Below are positions 1 to 6,416 of a DNA stretch of 10,046 nt, one piece after another; positions within the stretch are counted from its first letter, which is position 1; each line of letters begins with the position of its first letter. The position numbers and the translations under genes are program-made. The DNA is from Nitrospirota bacterium (GTDB lineage: Bacteria > Nitrospirota > JACRHJ01). The notes beneath the pieces were generated by a model, which did not search any database, had not been told where the DNA came from, and saw only the letters and a list, made by a program, of their open reading frames with translations. The stretch covers positions 1 to 10,046 of the forward strand of contig JAJYGS010000030.1 of NCBI GenBank assembly GCA_021785055.1. Direction: 5' to 3'.

Positions 1-239
1 TCCGCCTTCCCTTTTTCCACGGGCTGCGGCTGTTCCCTGGGGCCGGGAGGCGCTTCCACCTTCGCCTGCTCCTGGGCCGGGGGAGCCGCCTTCTCCGGTG
101 CGGCGGGCGCTTCTTCCATGGGCTTCTGTGTCTCCATTCCGCTCGTGGACTTCACTTCTTTTCTGGCGCAGCCGTAGACGCCTGTGAATATCATAAGCGA
201 AGCGGCCAGGCCCGCAAGAAGAATGCTTCTTATCTTCAC
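1..239 (-). CDS. pal: Pal-like outer-membrane lipoprotein, N-terminal part (runs off the left edge)
   Basis: Translation from a GTG at 239-237 gives about 79 residues before the window ends. It starts with a basic n-region (VKIRS), a hydrophobic stretch (about residues 6-22) and a lipobox ending VYGC, so Cys24 should be lipidated. A long Pro/Glu/Ala/Lys-rich linker follows (about residues 30-79) with no folded domain yet visible. The start is supported by GGAGGT at 246-251, 6 nt upstream; the ATG at 253 is out of frame and closes quickly. The position directly after tolB is the usual place of pal, whose OmpA-like domain binds peptidoglycan and TolB; that domain would lie outside the window. 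The lipoprotein call is firm. The Pal identity rests on context alone, and another TolB-linked lipoprotein is possible. Confidence 0.72.
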   Translation of the reverse strand, partial: MKIRSILLAGLAASLMIFTGVYGCARKEVKSTSGMETQKPMEEAPAAPEKAAPPAQEQAKVEAPPGPREQPQPVEKGKA

Positions 240-245
240 CGTTCC

Positions 246-251
246 ACCTCC
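246..251 (-). promoter_or_regulatory. Ribosome-binding site fixing the GTG start of the pal-like gene
   Basis: Read on the minus strand this is GGAGGT, ending 6 nt before GTG at 239. It is the only strong Shine-Dalgarno in the tolB-pal gap and selects the GTG start over the overlapping out-of-frame ATG at 253. Confidence 0.7.
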
Positions 252-298
252 ATGTCCCGCATGATTTATCAAATATATAACAACCCGAATCGGCGTTA

Positions 299-325
299 AG
301 TATATCATAAATGCGCCGGATTCAA
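299..325 (-). promoter_or_regulatory. Possible extended -10 promoter for pal
   Basis: On the minus strand the tolB-pal gap holds TATACT (299-304) preceded by TG at 306-307, the extended -10 arrangement. A weak -35, TTGAAT (320-325), lies upstream with a 15-nt spacer. Transcription would begin near 292, giving a leader of about 50 nt before the GTG of pal. The spacer is short, so the call rests mainly on the extended -10. A short imperfect inverted repeat (287-295 with 314-323) overlaps it. Confidence 0.35.
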
Positions 326-326
326 G

Positions 327-1646
327 TTATTTTTCGCTGCCCGTCGCGGGAGACCATGCGGGGGTCTGGCAGTTCCCCGGAATGGGAAGCTTCATTACGT
401 TATTGCCGTGCGTGTCCATTATGTAAAGCGCGTTTTTCCTGCCGCGAGTGGACGAGAAGACGATATGCATGCCGTCCGGCGACCAGGACGGATTTTCGTT
501 GCTGCCGCTATTCCAGGTAAGCCGGACGACATCCCCTCCCGTCGGGTCCATCGTGAATATGTTAAAGACGTTGCCTTCCCGCCCGACGTAGGCTATCTTG
601 TCGCCCTTCGGAGACCATGCCGGAGATGCGTTGTATTTCCCGTTGAAGGTAAGCCTGCGCACGTTCCCGCCGTCCGCGTCCATGACGTAAACCTGGGGGT
701 TGCCCTCGCGGTCGGAGTTGAAGACAATCTCCCGCCCGTTCGGCGACCACGACGGGGAGGTGTTGATGCCCCGGGTGTGGGTTAGTTCTGCCAGTCCGCC
801 GCCGTCCCTGGTCATCGTGTATATCTCGGCGTTTGCGCCCTTGCTCTTGCACAGGGCTATCCTCTGGCCGTCGGGCGACCACGAGGCCGCGGTGTTAAGC
901 CCCGAAGAGAATGACAGTATTCCCCTGCTCTTTCCTGACGCGCTTACCCACCATAAATCGGGGTTCATCCTGCGGTAGGATGTATACGTGATGTAATTGC
1001 CGGAGGGCGACCACGCCGGGAGAAGGTCAACGCCGAGGTCCCTGGTGAGCATGAAGACGTCGTGGCCGTCGTAATCGGAGGTATAAAGCTCGTCGTGCCC
1101 GGTCATGTCCGAGATGAAGGCGATCTTGGTCTGGCATACGCCCTTCCCGCCCGTGAGCTGATAGATTATCGCGTCCGAGAGCTTGTGGATGTTCTGCCGC
1201 ATTACGCGCAGGGAATTCGGATAGGTCTTGTCGAGCAGGACGGAGCCTGCCTTTGCGTCTATAAGCTTCGCGGATATGCTTATCTCGCGCCCGTCGGTGG
1301 AGTAGCTTCCGGCTACGATGTTGTTGACGTCGAGCGAGGCCCAGGCCTTCGGGTCGCCCTTTACCTCCCTTACCCTCGTGGCAGTGAAGGACCCGGAGAA
1401 GTTCAGGTCGTCCGCAAGCTCGTCCGCCATTGTCTTGTCCCGCCCCTGCGGGTCGATAAAGCCTCCCGTTTTGACAAAATCCGGGATTATCACGCTTATC
1501 TTCGCCGCGCTCTGCTGTGTGGAGAGGTTTATCTGCGGTATCGCATCGGCGCGTGTCGGCGCCGGAAAGAACAGGACGCCCGAAAGAATTAATGACAACG
1601 ACGTTGCCGATAGAACGAAAAGCCAGCGGTTTTTAATGTTCTTCAT
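327..1646 (-). CDS. tolB: Tol-Pal system periplasmic beta-propeller protein TolB
   Basis: This 439-residue protein is close to the usual TolB length. Residues 1-35 form a signal peptide: basic n-region, hydrophobic core at about 8-27, and an Ala-containing cleavage region near ADA. Residues about 38-165 match the N-terminal TolB domain. The rest is a six-bladed propeller, marked by a WSP motif with its Trp at residues 212, 256, 300, 344, 388 and 431, a spacing of 43-44. Most blades continue as WSPxGxxI and close with a YxMD-type strand. TolB is periplasmic and binds Pal and TolA during cell constriction and outer-membrane maintenance. The start ATG lies 8 nt after the tolA stop and uses AGGGA overlapping that stop, so translation is probably coupled. 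An 87-nt gap follows before the pal-like gene. Identity is very secure. Confidence 0.95.
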   Translation of the reverse strand: MKNIKNRWLFVLSATSLSLILSGVLFFPAPTRADAIPQINLSTQQSAAKISVIIPDFVKTGGFIDPQGRDKTMADELADDLNFSGSFTATRVREVKGDPKAWASLDVNNIVAGSYSTDGREISISAKLIDAKAGSVLLDKTYPNSLRVMRQNIHKLSDAIIYQLTGGKGVCQTKIAFISDMTGHDELYTSDYDGHDVFMLTRDLGVDLLPAWSPSGNYITYTSYRRMNPDLWWVSASGKSRGILSFSSGLNTAASWSPDGQRIALCKSKGANAEIYTMTRDGGGLAELTHTRGINTSPSWSPNGREIVFNSDREGNPQVYVMDADGGNVRRLTFNGKYNASPAWSPKGDKIAYVGREGNVFNIFTMDPTGGDVVRLTWNSGSNENPSWSPDGMHIVFSSTRGRKNALYIMDTHGNNVMKLPIPGNCQTPAWSPATGSEK

Positions 1647-1654
1647 TGTTATGT

Positions 1655-2422
1655 TTATCCCTGTTTCTTTGGTATGAAGGAATAACGCACCCCAAGGGCG
1701 TCTCCAAGTCCCGCCGGAAGAGGCTGGAGTTTTCTTACCATCTTCACGGAAATAAGCGCCTCCTGGTCGTAGTAGCCTATCCCGGAGGACGACTCTATCT
1801 GCACCTGGGTAAGGTTCCCCCCGCTGTCGATTACGAACGATATTACGGCGGGCCGCGCCGGAACATCCCAGGGCACCCTTTCCTTCCAGGCCCTCTCGAC
1901 GGCCCTCTGGATTATCTGGGCGTACCAGGCGTATCTCGAATCGAAGTTCCCCGCAAACGCCATCGGCCCGATTATCGCGTTCGGCTTTATTTTGCCCCCG
2001 CCGCCGACAGGCCCCTGTCCCGGCCCCTGCGGCGCCTGGTGCTGCACCTTTGCCGCTTCCGGCTTCTCCGGCAAAGGCTTCTTTTTCTCAGGCGGCTTTT
2101 TCTCCGTCTCTTTCTTTGCGATTTTGACGGTCTCTTCTTTCGGGGCAGGCTTTTTTTCCTTTACCGGATTCTTCACTATCTCCCTGGAATGTCCGCCGCC
2201 GCCCTGCGGCCCCGGAAGGGTGGTGACGGTAACGGTGAACATCTCTACTTTCTTAAACGCCTTCCGCCCGGACTCCAGCCAGAATATACCGAATATCGCC
2301 GCGTGTATGACGACCGAGAGGATAACCGCCGTCCGGAAATAGTCCTTATATTCCTCGCCGGGCCGCCCGTTTCCGGAAGGCCCCCTGCCGCCCTTTATTC
2401 TTTTTGAGGCAATACTTGTCAT
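1655..2422 (-). CDS. tolA: TonB/TolA-family energy-transducing protein, probably TolA
   Basis: This is a 255-residue protein with the layout of TonB and TolA. It has a short cytoplasmic N-terminus, one transmembrane helix (about 31-49) containing the S-x3-H pattern (SVVIH, Ser36/His40) that meets the ExbB/TolQ motor, a Lys/Pro/Glu-rich periplasm-spanning linker (about 82-125), a Gly-rich hinge (about 132-144) and a TonB/TolA C-terminal domain (about 165-250). Position ahead of tolB and pal argues for TolA rather than TonB. The ATG at 2422 is preferred: it has GAAGG about 11 nt upstream, whereas the in-frame TTG at 2431 sits only 2 nt from that GAAGG. The partner motor genes tolQ and tolR are not adjacent upstream. 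Some annotation systems would simply call this an energy transducer TonB. Confidence 0.85.
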   Translation of the reverse strand: MTSIASKRIKGGRGPSGNGRPGEEYKDYFRTAVILSVVIHAAIFGIFWLESGRKAFKKVEMFTVTVTTLPGPQGGGGHSREIVKNPVKEKKPAPKEETVKIAKKETEKKPPEKKKPLPEKPEAAKVQHQAPQGPGQGPVGGGGKIKPNAIIGPMAFAGNFDSRYAWYAQIIQRAVERAWKERVPWDVPARPAVISFVIDSGGNLTQVQIESSSGIGYYDQEALISVKMVRKLQPLPAGLGDALGVRYSFIPKKQG

Positions 2423-2468
2423 TAAAAACAAAACCTTCGGAAAAACGGTTTTACATAAAAAGCCAGTA

Positions 2469-2498
2469 ATTTTCGCACAACGGGGCGGCTGATGTCAA
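2469..2498 (-). promoter_or_regulatory. Sigma70-type promoter for tolA-tolB-pal
   Basis: On the minus strand the gap between the phosphatase gene and tolA contains a consensus -35, TTGACA (2493-2498), an 18-nt spacer, and GAAAAT (2469-2474), which matches four of six -10 positions. The start point would be near 2462, giving a leader of about 40 nt to the tolA ATG. This separates the Tol genes from the amino acid operon upstream, although I see no terminator and read-through may also occur. Confidence 0.6.
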
Positions 2499-2511
2499 GG
2501 GCATGGGGGGA

Positions 2512-3288
2512 TCAGTCGAAAAACGGGAGGTCGCTGAAGAAGAAAAGGGATTTTTTGGGCCGCACCGGCTCCGGCGGATTCACCTGTTCGTTCTTGAGTA
2601 TCTTCTCCGGCACCGCATGCACCATCGCCCTCGCCGCCCTCCCGCCCACGAACTTCGAGACCTCCCTGACCGCGGTAGAGAGCGTCGGCGGCCTTTGGCC
2701 GTTGTCGTGGGCGTCGCTCGCCATCACGTGCGCGAGCCTTCGCTCCAGCATGGATACGGCGAGCCTTTTGACGTCGTCTCCGAACATACCAAGGAAACTC
2801 CCCGCCGTCACCTGCATCAACGCCCCCATCGACGCCATTTCGTAGAGGCATTCCACGTCCTCAAGCGCCATCGGGTTTCTCTCCGGGTGCGCGATAATGG
2901 GGACGACGCCCATCTCGCGCAGGGAATACATCAGTCCGTAGATTTTCTCGGAATCGAAAAACGGCGGGAGTTCCGCAAGGACGTATTTAGAGCCGTTTAT
3001 GGTGCAAAGCGCGCCGGACTTGAGCCCTTCCAGCGTCTCGTCGGAGAGCCGCACCTCTGAGGCCGGGTAAAGCTCTATTTCGATGCCCGCCGCGCCCGCC
3101 TTAAGCTCCTCCGTCAGCCGCACGACCTTTTCCTTGGGATTGTCGTGAAGACCGGGGACGACGTGCGGGGTCATCGCTATGCCCTTTATCCCGTCGGCGG
3201 CGGCTGTCTTAAGCATCGCCAGCGCCTCTTCCGTCCCGCGCGGGCCGTCGTCTATCCCCGGAAGAATATGGGCGTGGAGGTCATACAT
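2512..3288 (-). CDS. PHP-family tyrosine-protein phosphatase, CpsB/CapC/YwqE type
   Basis: This 258-residue protein carries the metal-binding motifs of the PHP phosphoesterase fold in order: DLHAHILPGIDDGP (His5, His7, Asp13/14), TPH (His42), a Glu in SEVR (Glu78), AELPP (Glu106), AHPERN (His134) and SDAHD (Asp192, His194). This is the signature of the manganese-dependent CpsB/YwqE phosphatases, which dephosphorylate bacterial tyrosine kinases controlling exopolysaccharide export. No such kinase or polysaccharide gene is in the window. The gene begins 2 nt after the lysC stop, so it is probably in the same transcript; its own Shine-Dalgarno is weak. Residues about 233-258 extend beyond the catalytic domain and end in a Lys-Lys then Phe-rich tail (SLFFFSDLPFFD). 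The family is secure; the physiological substrate is not known. Confidence 0.87.
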   Translation of the reverse strand: MYDLHAHILPGIDDGPRGTEEALAMLKTAAADGIKGIAMTPHVVPGLHDNPKEKVVRLTEELKAGAAGIEIELYPASEVRLSDETLEGLKSGALCTINGSKYVLAELPPFFDSEKIYGLMYSLREMGVVPIIAHPERNPMALEDVECLYEMASMGALMQVTAGSFLGMFGDDVKRLAVSMLERRLAHVMASDAHDNGQRPPTLSTAVREVSKFVGGRAARAMVHAVPEKILKNEQVNPPEPVRPKKSLFFFSDLPFFD

Positions 3289-3290
3289 CT

Positions 3291-3830
3291 TTATATTTCC
3301 GCCCCGCGTCCCGTTTTGCGCCCGGACGGCTTCGCCGTTTTCGCCTTCTTCGGGGCCTCTTCGAGCTTAAAGGCCTTGTGGAGCGCCCGGACGGCAAGCT
3401 CTGTATACTTGGCGTCTATCACGCAGGAGATTTTAATCTCCGACGTGCTTATCATCATGATGTTTATTCCCTCGTCGGCAAGCGCGGTGAACATCCTGCC
3501 CGCCACGCCGGAATGCGAGCGCATCCCGACGCCGATTATCGACACCTTCGAGATTTCCTCGTTCACCATGACCTCTTCGGAGCCGGACGCCTTCGCCGCC
3601 TTCTGTATGACGGGCATCGCCTTTTTTAGGTCGGTCTTCGGCACTGTAAAGGATATGTCCGTATACCCGTCCTTGCTCACGTTCTGGATTATCATGTCCA
3701 CGACGGCCTTCGCGTCCGCAATGCTCCTGAAAAGCTTCGAGGCCACGCCGGGCCTGTCCGGCACGCGGCAGAGCGTTATCTTCGCCTGGTTTTTGTCGTA
3801 TGCAACGCCTGAGACGACGACTTCTTCCAT
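3291..3830 (-). CDS. Probable in-frame internal gene for the aspartokinase beta (regulatory) subunit
   Basis: Met249 of the aspartate kinase (ATG at 3830-3828) has AAAGGAGG ending 8 nt upstream, a far better ribosome-binding site than most true starts in this window. Translation from here gives 179 residues comprising essentially the two ACT domains and the basic tail. Bacillus subtilis aspartokinase II and Corynebacterium LysC are known to be alpha2beta2 enzymes whose beta subunit is made from an in-frame start at the same place, just after the kinase domain. The sequence shows the start signals directly; that the subunit is actually produced is inference. Confidence 0.7.
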   Translation of the reverse strand: MEEVVVSGVAYDKNQAKITLCRVPDRPGVASKLFRSIADAKAVVDMIIQNVSKDGYTDISFTVPKTDLKKAMPVIQKAAKASGSEEVMVNEEISKVSIIGVGMRSHSGVAGRMFTALADEGINIMMISTSEIKISCVIDAKYTELAVRALHKAFKLEEAPKKAKTAKPSGRKTGRGAEI

Positions 3831-4574
3831 CCCCTTGTCCTCCTTTGTTACCAGCGTTCCGGGCATGTCGTTGAAACTCGACAGCACTCTGACGGGCACG
3901 TTGTATTTTTTCGCGAACTCGACCGAACGGGTCTGGAGCACCTTCGCGCCGAGGCTCGCCATCTCGAGCATCTCGTCGTAGGAGATTTTGTCGAGCTTCC
4001 TGGCCTGCGGCACGATATTCGGGTCGGTGGTATACACGCCGTCCACGTCCGTGTAGATGTCGCAGAAGTCCGCCTTCAGCGCCGCCGCCACGGCCACGGC
4101 AGTGAGGTCGGAGCCTCCGCGCCCCAGCGTGGTGACGTTGGAATCCTCCGTTATGCCCTGAAAACCCGCAACCACCGCGACCTTGTTTTCGTTCAGGGCC
4201 TCTCTTATCCTTCCCGCGTCTATGCTCTTTATCCTCGCCTTGGTGTGCGCGTTGTCCGTGAGTATCCCGGACTGCCTCCCGGTAAACGACACGGCGTCCG
4301 CCTTCAGGTCCTTTAACGCCATGGCAAGAAGCGCGATGGTAACGCGCTCCCCGGTCGAGAGCAGCATGTCCATCTCCCGCTCGTCCGGGTTCGAGGATAC
4401 GGCGTTGGCAAGGCCGATGAGCTTGTCCGTCTCCCCGCTCATCGCCGATACCACGACAACGACATCGTGCCCCTGCTTCTTCGCCTTCGCCACTCTCCGG
4501 GCTACGTTCTTGATTCTCTCGACGTTCCCAACGGATGTCCCGCCGTATTTCTGGACTATAAGGCTCAAAGCCAT
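3291..4574 (-). CDS. lysC: Aspartate kinase with two C-terminal ACT domains (alpha subunit)
   Basis: Aspartokinase phosphorylates L-aspartate to 4-phospho-L-aspartate, the committed step to lysine, threonine and methionine. From ATG at 4574 the product is 427 residues, typical of LysC-type enzymes. The kinase domain opens with VQKYGGTSVG (residues 7-16), followed by SAMSGETD (43-50), the TTLGRGGSD loop (148-156) and DVDGVYTTDP (176-185). Two ACT domains follow (about 262-330 and 344-405) with the ligand-binding signatures RVPDRPGVA and GVGMRSHSGVA, implying feedback control by lysine and/or threonine. The last 20 or so residues are a basic tail. The start at 4574 gives the canonical N-terminus and leaves 11 nt after the apgM stop; the in-frame ATG at 4619 would add 15 non-homologous residues inside apgM. 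An internal start makes a second product probable. Confidence 0.95.
   Translation of the reverse strand: MALSLIVQKYGGTSVGNVERIKNVARRVAKAKKQGHDVVVVVSAMSGETDKLIGLANAVSSNPDEREMDMLLSTGERVTIALLAMALKDLKADAVSFTGRQSGILTDNAHTKARIKSIDAGRIREALNENKVAVVAGFQGITEDSNVTTLGRGGSDLTAVAVAAALKADFCDIYTDVDGVYTTDPNIVPQARKLDKISYDEMLEMASLGAKVLQTRSVEFAKKYNVPVRVLSSFNDMPGTLVTKEDKGMEEVVVSGVAYDKNQAKITLCRVPDRPGVASKLFRSIADAKAVVDMIIQNVSKDGYTDISFTVPKTDLKKAMPVIQKAAKASGSEEVMVNEEISKVSIIGVGMRSHSGVAGRMFTALADEGINIMMISTSEIKISCVIDAKYTELAVRALHKAFKLEEAPKKAKTAKPSGRKTGRGAEI
3839..3846 (-). promoter_or_regulatory. Internal ribosome-binding site within lysC
   Basis: Minus-strand AAAGGAGG, complementary to the end of 16S rRNA over eight bases, followed by an 8-nt spacer and ATG. 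The coding constraint here is only Thr-Lys-Glu-Asp-Lys, which other codons could have satisfied, so such a strong site is unlikely to be accidental. Confidence 0.7.
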
Positions 4575-4576
4575 AT

Positions 4577-4583
4577 CCTCCCT
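4577..4583 (-). promoter_or_regulatory. Ribosome-binding site selecting the 4574 start of lysC
   Basis: Minus-strand AGGGAGG lies immediately after the apgM stop and just ahead of the ATG at 4574. The spacing is short (2 nt from GGAGG, 4 nt from AGGGA), but the site supports this start over the upstream ATG at 4619. Confidence 0.6.
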
Positions 4584-4585
4584 GA

Positions 4586-5794
4586 TTAGCTTTTTAGAAG
4601 GCGGTCGATAAGACTCCATCCTTCTTCGACTATCACGCCCGTCGCCGCCGCCCGCGCTTCGTCATATCCGGGATTATCCGTTTCCTCATCCCGCCCGGAA
4701 TCCCACAGGACAAACGGCACCGGGTCGGAGGTGTGGCTCTTTATCTTTATCGGCGTCGGGTGGTCGGGCATCGAAAGCACGCGGAAGCCCGGCCTCCCTT
4801 TTACGGCGTCAAGCACCGTCCCGACTACCTTTTCGTCGAAATCCTCCACAGCCTGCACCTTGTGATTTACGTTGCCCGCATGTCCGGCCTCGTCCGGGGC
4901 CTCGACATGCACGTATACGAAATCCACTAAGTCGAGCGCGGAAAGCGCGGCCTTTGCCTTCCCCTTGTAATCCGTGTCGATATAACCTGTCGCGCCGGGA
5001 ACGTCGATTATCCTCATGCCGAGGATCTTCGCAATCCCCTTCATAAGGTCAACTGCGGAGATCATCGCGCCGTTAATATTATACCTCTGTTTGAAGGCCG
5101 GAAGCGCGGGTTTTTTACCCTGTCCCCACAGCCAGATGGAATTAGCCGGGGATTTTGAGGCAGCTTCGCGCGCCCGGTTCACCTCGTGTCCGGAGAGCGC
5201 CCCGACGGACGCCTTCATAAGCTCCAGCAGGAAATCCGCCCCTTCGCCCGAAGGGAGATGGCCCGCGACAGGCCTGCCGCTTATATCGTGCGGAGGCGTG
5301 CAGATTGCCCCGACCTCTCCCTTCTCCCAGAGCATGATGTGCCGGTAGCTCACGCCGGGATGGAAGCTCACACCGTTTCGCCTCATACGCCTGTCTATTT
5401 CCTCTATCAGCGCGCGGGCCTCGGCGGTGGAGATATGCCCGGCGGAAAAATCCTCCATCACGGAAGATTCGTATCCTTTTTCCAGCCCTCCGAGCGTAAC
5501 GAGATTGCACCTGTACGCGATGTCCTCAGGCCCCATGGGAAGCCCCATCGCCGCGGCCTCAAGCGGGGCGCGCCCGGTATAGTATATGCGCGGGTCGTAG
5601 CCCAGGACGGAGAGGTTGGCGACGTCCGAGCCCGGCGGCAGGCCCGCCGGGACTGTCCTTGCCATGCCCATCGTCCCGTGCCGCGCAAGGTAATCGAGGT
5701 TCGGCGTCCCGGCGTATTGCAGGACGGTCTTTCCGCCGAGCTCCTCAAGGGGAAGCCCGGCCATGCCGTCGCCAAGCAGCACAAGATATTTCAT
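4586..5794 (-). CDS. ApgM-family protein, proposed homoserine kinase (otherwise cofactor-independent phosphoglycerate mutase)
   Basis: This 402-residue protein belongs to the alkaline-phosphatase superfamily branch of archaeal-type 2,3-bisphosphoglycerate-independent phosphoglycerate mutases. Visible metal and catalytic positions are Asp9 in LLGDGM, Ser56 in PPGSDVANLSVLGYDP (probable phospho-acceptor), Asp301 and His305 in EAPDEAGH, Asp344-His345 in MPDHPTP, and His354 in KSHTSDP. A clade of this family is often encoded beside threonine genes and has been proposed to be a non-orthologous homoserine kinase. Here it lies between thrC and lysC, with hom upstream and no GHMP-type thrB in the window, which fits that role. 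The start ATG overlaps the ankyrin-gene stop by 4 nt; the stop is 11 nt before lysC. Family identity is firm. Homoserine kinase activity is inferred from context, and a glycolytic mutase remains the alternative. Confidence 0.85.
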   Translation of the reverse strand: MKYLVLLGDGMAGLPLEELGGKTVLQYAGTPNLDYLARHGTMGMARTVPAGLPPGSDVANLSVLGYDPRIYYTGRAPLEAAAMGLPMGPEDIAYRCNLVTLGGLEKGYESSVMEDFSAGHISTAEARALIEEIDRRMRRNGVSFHPGVSYRHIMLWEKGEVGAICTPPHDISGRPVAGHLPSGEGADFLLELMKASVGALSGHEVNRAREAASKSPANSIWLWGQGKKPALPAFKQRYNINGAMISAVDLMKGIAKILGMRIIDVPGATGYIDTDYKGKAKAALSALDLVDFVYVHVEAPDEAGHAGNVNHKVQAVEDFDEKVVGTVLDAVKGRPGFRVLSMPDHPTPIKIKSHTSDPVPFVLWDSGRDEETDNPGYDEARAAATGVIVEEGWSLIDRLLKS

Positions 5795-6393
5795 TTCGCC
5801 CCCGCCCTGGACAGCGCTTCCGCTATGTCGAGGTGCTTCTTCGCCTTCGCAAACGCAAGCGCGGTGTTGCCGAATTTGTCCTTCATGTTCACGTTCGCGC
5901 CGTGTATTATGAGTTCTTTGACTGCGCCCGCCTGGCCCGCGGCGGCGGCTCCCATGAGGGCGGTCTCGCCCTCGTTGTTTTTTATGTTCGGATTCGCTTT
6001 TTCCTTGAGGAGCAGCCTCACGACGCCGTCCCGCCCCGTAACCGCCGCGTAGACCAGCGCCGTCTCGCCGCTCCTTGCGCGGGCGTTGACATCCGCGCCC
6101 TTACTCAACAGCATGCCCGCTATAGCAGGATAGCCGTTGAACGCCGCCGCCATGAGCGCGGTAGAGCCGTCCCTGTCGCCGGCGTTCGGGTTCGCCCCGG
6201 CGGCAAGAAGCGCACGCACGGCGTCCCGCAGACCGTCCGCCGAGGCGTGAATCAGGGGCGTCGAACCGTCTTTATCACGCGCGTTCACATCTGCATGTCT
6301 CCTGATAAGCGCGCGCACGCTCGCAGCATTTCCCGCCTTTATCGCATCGAAAAGCGTCTTCCCGTGCCCTGCAACTGCGGAAGCGGGCAACAA
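5791..6393 (-). CDS. Exported ankyrin-repeat protein with uncertain start
   Basis: Five repeats of exactly 33 residues are visible, each with a G-x-T turn (DGST at 42 and 75, SGET at 108, EGET at 141, FGNT at 174, numbering from TTG 6393), preceded by a degenerate one (about 11-40). Ankyrin repeats bind other proteins; no ligand can be named. The TTG at 6393 is the first conventional start, but it falls inside a signal peptide that the open frame continues upstream: SRAKN, then LIVVFAVFLLP, then an ASAVAG cleavage region. Upstream in that frame are only CTG (6435) and ATT (6438) before a TAA at 6450-6448. AAGGA at 6443-6447 is well placed for the CTG. The true start is therefore probably non-canonical, or was damaged by the repeat there. 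The stop overlaps the apgM start by 4 nt, so expression is linked to the threonine operon. Confidence 0.8.
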   Translation of the reverse strand: MLPASAVAGHGKTLFDAIKAGNAASVRALIRRHADVNARDKDGSTPLIHASADGLRDAVRALLAAGANPNAGDRDGSTALMAAAFNGYPAIAGMLLSKGADVNARARSGETALVYAAVTGRDGVVRLLLKEKANPNIKNNEGETALMGAAAAGQAGAVKELIIHGANVNMKDKFGNTALAFAKAKKHLDIAEALSRAGAK

Positions 6394-6416
6394 AAATACG
6401 GCAAAAACTACAATCA

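Noticed and set aside
327..1010. Regularly spaced similar DNA segments in tolB, resembling a repeat array
   Set aside because: They encode the WSPxG strands of propeller blades every 43-44 residues; the similarity is at protein level and explained by the fold.
2430..2452. Inverted repeat AAAACC/GGTTTT followed by a T-rich run just before tolA, looking like an attenuator
   Set aside because: The stem is 6 bp with only two GC pairs and an 11-nt loop, and it overlaps the tolA ribosome-binding region. It is too weak to call a terminator or regulatory hairpin.
2455..2511. Possible terminator for the lysC-phosphatase transcript
   Set aside because: The only pairing followed by a T-run on the minus strand is AGCC/GGCT, 4 bp across a loop of about 22 nt. 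No credible stem is present.
4575..4619. Upstream in-frame ATG at 4619 as the lysC start
   Set aside because: It lies inside the apgM gene, adds 15 residues unlike any aspartokinase N-terminus, and lacks a ribosome-binding site as good as that before 4574.
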